Part shown: one piece after another, positions 8,833-13,845 of the stretch
Layout of the letters: every line of letters begins with the position of its first letter
How positions within the stretch are numbered: position 1 is the first letter of the stretch
Assembly: GCA_029865405.1 (NCBI GenBank)
Contig: JAOUGZ010000028.1
Coordinates: forward strand, 1-13,845
From: Betaproteobacteria bacterium
Lineage (GTDB): Bacteria; Pseudomonadota; Gammaproteobacteria; Burkholderiales; SG8-39
DNA: 13,845 bases
Reading direction: 5' to 3'
Program-made: the position numbers and the translations under genes
Notes under the pieces: model-generated
The model's database searches: none
Told to the model about the DNA's origin: nothing
The model's input: the letters and a program-made list of their open reading frames with translations, nothing else

Positions 8833-8942
8833 ATGTGCCCCTAGCTGCCAAGTATTGTCAATCGATGCACGTATGGTGCCGCAACTACTGGGCCAGAGTA
8901 TAGGGGCATGGTGCCTCCTGCTGACAATAGTTGACGCCTTGG
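8833..8942 (-). promoter_or_regulatory. 110-base intergenic leader before the FecR gene with interleaved inverted repeats and SD
   Basis: The minus-strand ribosome binding site AGGGG (8838-8842) sits 5 bases before the FecR-gene ATG. Two inverted-repeat pairs interleave. TGCCCCTA (8836-8843) pairs perfectly with TAGGGGCA (8901-8908), and CAAGTATTGTCA (8849-8860) pairs at 11 of 12 bases with TGACAATAGTTG (8922-8933). In a transcript reading through from the outer-membrane gene, the first pair would hide the ribosome binding site, and the two pairs together have pseudoknot order. Alternatively the TATTGTCA copies are binding sites for a regulator. The repeats are seen; the function is inferred. 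Confidence 0.4.
8897..8927 (-). promoter_or_regulatory. candidate sigma70-type promoter for the FecR and response regulator genes
   Basis: On the minus strand TTGTCA (8922-8927) and TATACT (8897-8902) resemble -35 and -10 boxes, but their spacing is 19 bases, longer than the optimum of 17. Transcription would start near 8890, leaving a leader of roughly 58 bases. The boxes overlap the distal arms of the inverted repeats described for this gap. This would let the FecR and regulator genes be expressed apart from the outer-membrane gene upstream. Confidence 0.35.
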
Positions 8943-10289
8943 CTAGTCGAACTGGCGCCGCAGGGTCAGGGTCCAGTCGGTACGGCGGAATTCGTAGATC
9001 GGGATGTTCGACTCCTGCACCGAGCGCAGAACCCCGATTCTCAATTCCAGCTTGGGCGTGAGCTCGTAACGCAAGAAGCTTTCCAGATCCGTACGCCGAT
9101 CGTCGCGCTGTGCAAGAAACGCCGGATCAAACCCGTGATAGCGGGATTCCTGCACGCCGACGAGCGCCGCCAACCTCAGCTTCGGGCCGAGCAGCCTTTC
9201 CCAGGCGAGGCGCAGCCCCAAGCCGCTGCGGTCACCGCTCGGGTTGCCGCCACGGTCGTTGTCCCCGCCTGCCGAAAGCGCGACACTGGCTGTCGAGTAT
9301 TGGTCGATCGGCATGTTCGCCCCGGCGCCGACAAGCACGAAATCGGCGTCGAAGATCCGCAGGTCCGCCGGGGGATGACGATAGCCGCCCGCGTGCAGGA
9401 ACCCGAACAGGGTCCCCAGCGTGCCGGGTGCCGCGGACGTTTCCGCGAAGTCGAGGCTGAGCGCGCGCACTTCCCGGCTGGTCGAGCCGCCGAGCGTACT
9501 GCGCACCAGCTGCAGCTGGCCGCGCACGACGTGGCGCTGTCCCACCCAGCCGAGCCCAGCATTCGCCGCAATGCCGCCGACGTCGAACGCCGACTCGTGC
9601 GTATTGAATCTGCCCAGGAACTCGGCGCCGCCGATGAGCGAGACGCGCCTGTCCAGCGGCATCGCGGCCTCGATGCCGCCGCTTACCCCGGTAAACGTGT
9701 CGTGCATGCGCACGTTCTGGTCGGCGAGCTGCAGCACCGCCACCAGCCCGGGCACGAACACCTGGCTTTGGCCCGGCGCCTGATTGACGTTCGAGCTCGT
9801 GCCGCCGAACACGCTGAGGTAGCCGCGCGCAGCGGAGCCCGCCCTGCGCGCCTCGCGCGCTTCGCCCAGGTAAACCAGCAATTGCGCGCGCAGCGCGGGC
9901 GGCGGATCGAGATCCAGCAACGCCTCGAAAACCGCTCTTGCCTGCGCCCGATTTCCGAGCGCCAGATAGGCTCGACCCATGTCGATGCGCGCACCGGCGT
10001 GACCGGGGTCGAGCGCCAGCACGCGCGCAAACGCGAGCGTCGCCCGGTCCGGCCTGCCCGCGTTCAGCGCCGCGCGCCCGAGCGCGTAGTCGAACGCGAT
10101 CTCGCCGATGTGCGTGTCCTCTTCGGCCGCAAGGAGCGCGTAGGCTTGCGCGTGCTGGCCCGCCTGGGAGAGCGCGGCGGCGCGCGCCAGCACGTCGGCA
10201 ACGCTGGATTGCGCCTCGACGCCGGCCGCGCCCGCGGTCAGGATGACGGCGAGCAGCAGCGTGAGCAGTCTTCGAGCACCGTGGCGCAT
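8943..10289 (-). CDS. TPR plus beta-barrel outer-membrane protein, Slam/DUF560-like
   Basis: The 448-residue precursor has a signal peptide (1-26, basic MRHGARR then a hydrophobic stretch, cut after VEA). About three TPR-like helical repeats follow (29-150, for example ALGRAALNAGRPDRA and DMGRAYLALGNRAQA). A C-terminal region of about 290 residues (156-448) alternates hydrophobic and polar residues as in a transmembrane barrel. It opens with SVFGGTSSNVNQAP and ends with ESNIPIYEFRRTDWTLTLRR then QFD. This order and size fit the Slam family (PF04575, surface lipoprotein assembly modulator), which moves TbpB-like cargo across the outer membrane. The last residue is Asp, with Phe next to last, so the usual C-terminal aromatic signal is shifted by one. 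AAGGAA (10293-10298) precedes the ATG. It could instead be an unrelated TPR-porin; the general type is sure, the Slam call less so. Confidence 0.85.
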   Translation of the reverse strand: MRHGARRLLTLLLAVILTAGAAGVEAQSSVADVLARAAALSQAGQHAQAYALLAAEEDTHIGEIAFDYALGRAALNAGRPDRATLAFARVLALDPGHAGARIDMGRAYLALGNRAQARAVFEALLDLDPPPALRAQLLVYLGEAREARRAGSAARGYLSVFGGTSSNVNQAPGQSQVFVPGLVAVLQLADQNVRMHDTFTGVSGGIEAAMPLDRRVSLIGGAEFLGRFNTHESAFDVGGIAANAGLGWVGQRHVVRGQLQLVRSTLGGSTSREVRALSLDFAETSAAPGTLGTLFGFLHAGGYRHPPADLRIFDADFVLVGAGANMPIDQYSTASVALSAGGDNDRGGNPSGDRSGLGLRLAWERLLGPKLRLAALVGVQESRYHGFDPAFLAQRDDRRTDLESFLRYELTPKLELRIGVLRSVQESNIPIYEFRRTDWTLTLRRQFD

Positions 10290-10358
10290 TGGTTCCTTGT
10301 CGACCTCGGCGCCTTCGGCAGGCCGCGCTGAGGAATTGCACTAGAATTGTCGCTCACA
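10290..10358. promoter_or_regulatory. divergent intergenic region between the outer-membrane gene and the CHASE2 kinase
   Basis: This 69-base gap separates divergently transcribed genes. It contains two GAATTG copies exactly 11 bases apart (10333-10338 and 10344-10349) and a short palindrome, ATTGT-CGCTC-ACAAT (10346-10360), reaching into the kinase start codon. TAGAAT (10342-10347) resembles a -10 box for the kinase, but no matching -35 box is seen. One helical-turn spacing of the repeats is compatible with a regulator binding site that controls both directions. The arms are short, so chance is possible. Confidence 0.3.
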
Positions 10359-13073
10359 ATGTCCCGGCAGGACAGCGTGCAAGCGGATGCGAAATCACAC
10401 TGGGTGCACGCGCTGCTGGCCCTTGCCGGCGGGCTGCTGCTGGCGGCGCTGTTCTCCCAGACCACCCTTTTTCCGCGCCTGTCGTGGTGGGTCGATGACG
10501 CACTCCAGCGGCGTTTTGCAGTCGAGCTGCGCCTGGACCGTGTCGCAGTGGTCGACGTCGACGAAGCGTCGTTGCAGCGCTTGCAGGCGCGACTCGGCGC
10601 CTGGCCCTACCCGCGCGACGCATTTGCCCGGGCGCACCGTTTCCTGACGGCGAGCGGCGCGCGCGTCGTCGCCTACGACATCTTGTTCGCCGAGCCACGC
10701 GCGGGCGACGACACCTTCGCCGCGGCGCTCGATCGCCGCGGCGTGCTGGCGGCCGCGGCCTTGCCGTATCCGTACGCCAGATCCGCTTCCTACCTGGACC
10801 AGTTGGCGCAGATTGCAATGGCTGACGCGCGGGACAATGCCGACCTCGCCGCGCTCTCCCATGTCTGGCCGGACCTGACGCTGCCGCTGGAGATGTTCAC
10901 GCGGCCGGGCAAGGCGCGGGCGGGCGTGATCAGCACGGTCGCCGACGAGGACGGCGTCGTGCGTCGATTCGAGCCGCTGCACCTCGCGCACGGCAAGCTG
11001 CTTCCCGGGTTCGCGCTGGCGGCGATGCTCGCCGCCGAGCCCGCGTCGTCGCTGCGCGTGGCGGAGGGCCGGCTGCAGGTGGGCGCTCGAACCTGGCCGA
11101 TGGCCGCTGGCGGTAGCATTGCGCCGCGCCTGCCGGCCAATGTCGCCGATCTGGCCGTGATTCCGTTCTTCCAGCTGCTGGACGCCGCGGACGGCGTTTC
11201 CGGCAGCGCGCATGTCGGCGACCTCGTGCGCGACCGCATCGTGTTCATCGGCAGCTCGAGCGCGGTGCTGGGCGATGTCGCGCTCACGCCCGCGGGACGC
11301 TTCCCCGGCCTGTATGTCAACGCGCTGGTCGTCGCGAGCCTGCAGGCGGGCGAAGTGCTGCGCCCGCCGCGCGCATGGGTGGACGTCGCGCTCGTCCTGC
11401 TGGCACTGGCCTGGCCCGCACGCCTGGCGAGCCGCGGTGCGGCGCCGCGCCCGCGCGACTTTGCGGTCGCCTTGGGTGCGGGCGCCGCGCTGCTGGTGCT
11501 CGGCGTCTTCGCCCTGGCCGCGGCGCGCCAGCAAGCGCACTGGCTGTTCGCGGCCACGGCGGGGGCAGCCGCGTTCGGATTCGCGCTTGCCGCATGGCTG
11601 TTCGCCCTCTACCAGGAGAAGCAGCGCCTGTTCTACGAGAAGAGCGCGGCGCAGGAAGCCAACCGCCTGAAGACCGAGTTCCTCAACCACATGACGCACG
11701 AGCTGCGCACGCCGGTCACGGCGATCATGGGCTTCAACAAGTTCAATCTGTACGGCGACGACATCGGGCGCGAGCAGCGCCTGCGCCACAGCGGCATCAT
11801 CGCGCGCAATTGCGAGCATCTGCTGGCGCTGGTCAACAACAACCTCGACCTGGCGCGCATGGAAGCGGGGCAGCTCAGGTTCGAGCGCAGCGCGCACGAG
11901 GTGCGCGCGCTGCTCGACGACGTGGTGGCGACGCTGCGCGTCATGGCGCATGACAAGGGTCTCGCGCTCGAGCAGGAGATCGCCGCGGACACGCCGCCGG
12001 CGCTGTCGCTCGACGCCTTTCGCGTCCGCCAGGTCCTGCTGAACGTGCTCGGCAACGCGATCAAGTTCACGGCGCAGGGCAAGGTGACCCTTAGGGCGCA
12101 GTGGCGCTCGGGAGAACTGCATTTCGAGATCGAGGACACCGGGCCTGGCGTACCGGAAGACAGCTTGCCGCGGATCTTCGAGCCATTCCAGCGCGCCCCC
12201 GGGGTAACGGCGGTCGGCACGGGACTCGGACTTTCCATCACGCGCAAGCTCGTCGAGCTGATGGGCGGCTCGATCAGCGCGCGCTCCCAGGTCGGCAAGG
12301 GTTCGGTGTTCGACCTGCGCATTCCGGCGGCGCGCGCGGAACTGCCGGCGGCGGCGGCGAACGCGCCCGCGCAAGCGCCGGCCAGGCTCTCAGGGCGCGT
12401 GCTGCTCGCCGACGACAACGCCGACCTGCGGGCGCTCGTACAGGTGCAGCTGCAGGATCTCGGCTTCGAGTGCAAACCGGTCGGCGACGGGCTCGAGGCG
12501 ATCGAAGCGGCGCTCGCCCATCCGTACACGATCGTGCTGCTCGACATGGACATGCCGTTCATGGACGGTTATGAGACGGTGCGCGTGCTGCGCGAGCGCG
12601 GCTATGCCGCGCCCGTGATCGGCTTCACCGCGCACCAGGCGGGCACGCCCGTGGAGCGCGCGCTGATCGAGGGCTGCGACGAAGTGATCAGCAAGCCAGC
12701 GTCGCCCGAGCGGCTGCGCGAAGCGCTGGCGCCTTTCGCGGAGGGCGCGCCCACGCCACAGCCCGCGGCCGGTGCCGACGCGATTCACGTGCGCATCGAC
12801 GCCCGTCTGCGTGCCATCGTCGCGCGCTTTCTGGCCAACTGCGGGCGCGACGTGATCCGGCTGCAGACTGCGCTCGCCGGGGGCGATTTCGCGGCCACCC
12901 GTGCCATCGGCCACGCGCTGAGCGGCGCCGGCGGCAGCTATGGGTTCGCAGAAATCACGCGCATCGGCCGCGCCATAGAGGAGAACTCGATGCGCGGCGA
13001 TGCGGGGACGCTCGACCGCCTCGTCGGGCAGCTGCAGGACTACCTGGCGCGCGTGCATCCGGAGTTTCGCTGA
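10359..13073 (+). CDS. CHASE2-domain hybrid sensor histidine kinase (HisKA-HATPase-REC-Hpt)
   Basis: This 904-residue inner-membrane kinase has one N-terminal membrane helix (about 17-38) and a periplasmic CHASE2 sensor (about 40-335, with VAVVDVDEASL, GARVVAYDILF and RIVFIGSSSAVLGD). Three closing membrane helices follow (about 341-358, 368-388 and 396-417). The kinase core has HisKA His447 in HMTHELRTP, N-box Asn566, DTGPG (593-597) and GTGLGL (620-625). The receiver (about 678-790) has Asp685/686, phospho-acceptor Asp729, Thr757 and Lys779. An Hpt domain follows with His852 in GHALSGAGGSYGF. All phosphotransfer residues are intact. The start is taken as ATG 10359. TTG 10347 in the same frame is possible and sits 12 bases after GAGGA, adding four residues. 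It is divergent from the outer-membrane, FecR and response regulator genes, with which CHASE2 proteins are commonly associated. Confidence 0.95.
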   Translation: MSRQDSVQADAKSHWVHALLALAGGLLLAALFSQTTLFPRLSWWVDDALQRRFAVELRLDRVAVVDVDEASLQRLQARLGAWPYPRDAFARAHRFLTASGARVVAYDILFAEPRAGDDTFAAALDRRGVLAAAALPYPYARSASYLDQLAQIAMADARDNADLAALSHVWPDLTLPLEMFTRPGKARAGVISTVADEDGVVRRFEPLHLAHGKLLPGFALAAMLAAEPASSLRVAEGRLQVGARTWPMAAGGSIAPRLPANVADLAVIPFFQLLDAADGVSGSAHVGDLVRDRIVFIGSSSAVLGDVALTPAGRFPGLYVNALVVASLQAGEVLRPPRAWVDVALVLLALAWPARLASRGAAPRPRDFAVALGAGAALLVLGVFALAAARQQAHWLFAATAGAAAFGFALAAWLFALYQEKQRLFYEKSAAQEANRLKTEFLNHMTHELRTPVTAIMGFNKFNLYGDDIGREQRLRHSGIIARNCEHLLALVNNNLDLARMEAGQLRFERSAHEVRALLDDVVATLRVMAHDKGLALEQEIAADTPPALSLDAFRVRQVLLNVLGNAIKFTAQGKVTLRAQWRSGELHFEIEDTGPGVPEDSLPRIFEPFQRAPGVTAVGTGLGLSITRKLVELMGGSISARSQVGKGSVFDLRIPAARAELPAAAANAPAQAPARLSGRVLLADDNADLRALVQVQLQDLGFECKPVGDGLEAIEAALAHPYTIVLLDMDMPFMDGYETVRVLRERGYAAPVIGFTAHQAGTPVERALIEGCDEVISKPASPERLREALAPFAEGAPTPQPAAGADAIHVRIDARLRAIVARFLANCGRDVIRLQTALAGGDFAATRAIGHALSGAGGSYGFAEITRIGRAIEENSMRGDAGTLDRLVGQLQDYLARVHPEFR

Positions 13074-13107
13074 CAATGAGCAACCGCCAACCCAGGCCGG
13101 AGGGCCC

Positions 13108-13527
13108 ATGAAGACCCGATTCGCCATCAGCCACCCGTCGCGCTCCAAGTTCGTTAGGCGCGGCCTGCGCAACTACTTCGAGTACCGCGATCTCGGCATC
13201 GCGCGCGCTACGCGCGGCAAGGTCGTCGCGCACCTGATCCGCGCACGCCCGGGCAAGTCGCCGCACGGCCAGTGGCACCGCCACGACACCGACGTGCAGT
13301 TCGTCTACGTGCTGAAGGGCTCGGCGGTGTTCGAGTACGAGGGCGTGGGCAAAGTGAAGATGAAGGCCGGCACCTGCTTCTATCAGCCGCCGAACATCCG
13401 CCACCGCGAGATCAGCCACTCGCGCGACCTGCAGATGCTCGAGGTCGTGGCGCCGGCGCGCTTCAGGACCGAGGCGGCGGAGAAACCTGCAGCCAGAAAG
13501 TCACGGGGCCGTCGTTCACGAGGCTGA
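13108..13527 (+). CDS. small single-domain cupin protein
   Basis: The 139-residue protein is a single cupin. Motif 1 is [16 protein letters not shown] (56-71), with His57 and His59 but Gln64 where the classic motif has Glu. Motif 2 is [14 protein letters not shown] (88-101), with His99. The metal site could therefore be His57, His59, Gln64 and His99. No catalytic domain is fused, so it may be a small dioxygenase, isomerase or binding protein; the substrate is unknown. The C-terminal tail (about 121-139) is strongly basic and its coding region overlaps the convergent dtd gene. The ATG is set by GGAGGG (13099-13104). It lies 34 bases after the kinase stop and may be co-transcribed with it. Confidence 0.85.
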   Translation: MKTRFAISHPSRSKFVRRGLRNYFEYRDLGIARATRGKVVAHLIRARPGKSPHGQWHRHDTDVQFVYVLKGSAVFEYEGVGKVKMKAGTCFYQPPNIRHREISHSRDLQMLEVVAPARFRTEAAEKPAARKSRGRRSRG

Positions 13528-13845
13528 CCTGCATGTCGGCGCCGAATCGGCCCGTGGCCACTTCGGCATGCCGCGCACGGCAGGCGGCCACGAACGCCTC
13601 GAACCGCCGTCGCCCTTCTTCGGGCGCCGCGGCCGTGGAGAATCCGGGCCGCGCGCCGCTCGCCGTATCCGCAGCCAACGTGAATTGCGGCACCACGAGC
13701 AGCCCGCCCGCGATGTCGCCGAGCGAGCGGTTCATCCGGCCCTCGGCGTCCGCGAACAGGCGATAGCCGAGCACGCGCTCGGCAAGGCGCCCCGCTTCGC
13801 GCTCGCCGTCGCCACGCTCGACGCCGACGAGGGCCAGCACGCCGC
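13463..13845 (-). CDS. dtd: D-aminoacyl-tRNA deacylase, 5' part beyond the right edge
   Basis: Dtd cleaves D-amino acids (and mischarged glycine) from tRNA, keeping them out of protein synthesis. The visible part has VPQFTLAAD (near 13667-13693; family consensus SQFTL), the MNRSL block, [11 protein letters not shown] and the GPVT motif (13499-13510), which carries the Gly-cisPro that gives chiral selectivity. The frame stays open to the window edge ([12 protein letters not shown]). A GTG at 13840 is therefore internal, and about 25 N-terminal residues lie outside. The protein ends a few residues after VTFWLQV, close to the normal end. The last 65 bases overlap the tail of the convergent cupin gene. 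Confidence 0.95.
   Translation of the reverse strand, partial: GVLALVGVERGDGEREAGRLAERVLGYRLFADAEGRMNRSLGDIAGGLLVVPQFTLAADTASGARPGFSTAAAPEEGRRRFEAFVAACRARHAEVATGRFGADMQVSLVNDGPVTFWLQVSPPPRS

Noticed and set aside
10342..10347. TAGAAT as the -10 box of a kinase promoter
   Set aside because: No -35-like hexamer lies 15 to 19 bases upstream, so it is mentioned only as a possibility in the divergent region.
10395..12374. A 659-codon minus-strand open frame opposite the hybrid kinase
   Set aside because: The composition is Arg/Gln/His-rich without motifs, while the plus strand encodes intact HisKA, HATPase and REC motifs over the same bases.
13076..13111. An 11-residue open frame whose stop overlaps the cupin ATG as ATGA, a possible leader peptide
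   Set aside because: No ribosome binding site is evident before it, it is very short, and it contains the cupin's own ribosome binding site; chance is likely.
13463..13840. GTG at 13840 as the true start of dtd
   Set aside because: The conserved N-terminal strand and helix of Dtd would be missing and the frame stays open to the window edge.

Overview
The window is dense, GC-rich bacterial DNA with short gaps, ATGA/GTGA-type overlaps and long polycistronic runs. Protein style (multifunctional beta-oxidation enzyme, YciA-type thioesterase, ACAD11-type dehydrogenase with an APH-type kinase, CHASE2 hybrid kinase next to a FecR protein, VPQFTL-type Dtd) suggests a betaproteobacterium, probably Burkholderiales or a relative. 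That assignment rests on gene content only. No tRNA, rRNA, insertion sequence, CRISPR array or phage gene was seen.

Region 1 (1-2545, plus strand) is a lipid-catabolism operon: the C-terminal part of a FadB/FadJ-like 3-hydroxyacyl-CoA dehydrogenase, a YciA-like acyl-CoA thioesterase and an alpha/beta hydrolase. Region 2 (2550-6930, minus strand) is a tightly coupled five-gene operon converging on region 1 with a 4-base gap. Its gene order is APH-type kinase, ACAD11-like acyl-CoA dehydrogenase, short-chain dehydrogenase, glutathione S-transferase-like protein, MarC-family membrane protein. The kinase, dehydrogenase and SDR match the logic of 4-hydroxyacyl-CoA catabolism (bacterial LvaA/LvaC/LvaD, mammalian ACAD10/11). 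In that route a 4-hydroxyacyl-CoA is phosphorylated and rearranged to a 3-hydroxyacyl-CoA. The region 1 dehydrogenase could then oxidise the product.

Region 3 (6981-13073) looks like an envelope signalling or secretion module. On the minus strand are a TPR plus beta-barrel outer-membrane protein resembling Slam/DUF560, a FecR-domain protein whose C-terminus resembles a TbpB-type small barrel, and a single-domain response regulator. Divergently, on the plus strand, lies a 904-residue hybrid kinase: CHASE2, three membrane segments, HisKA, HATPase, REC, Hpt. Together these could form a full His-Asp-His-Asp phosphorelay ending on the single-domain regulator. The secretion pair and the phosphorelay are the most interesting content of the window.

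Region 4 (13108-13845) has a small cupin gene downstream of the kinase and, convergent and overlapping it by 65 bases, the 3' part of dtd (D-aminoacyl-tRNA deacylase), which runs off the right edge.

The only notable non-coding stretches are 8833-8942, with a candidate promoter and two interleaved inverted repeats around the FecR-gene ribosome binding site, and 10290-10358, the divergent region before the kinase. No gene-free stretch exceeds 300 bases.
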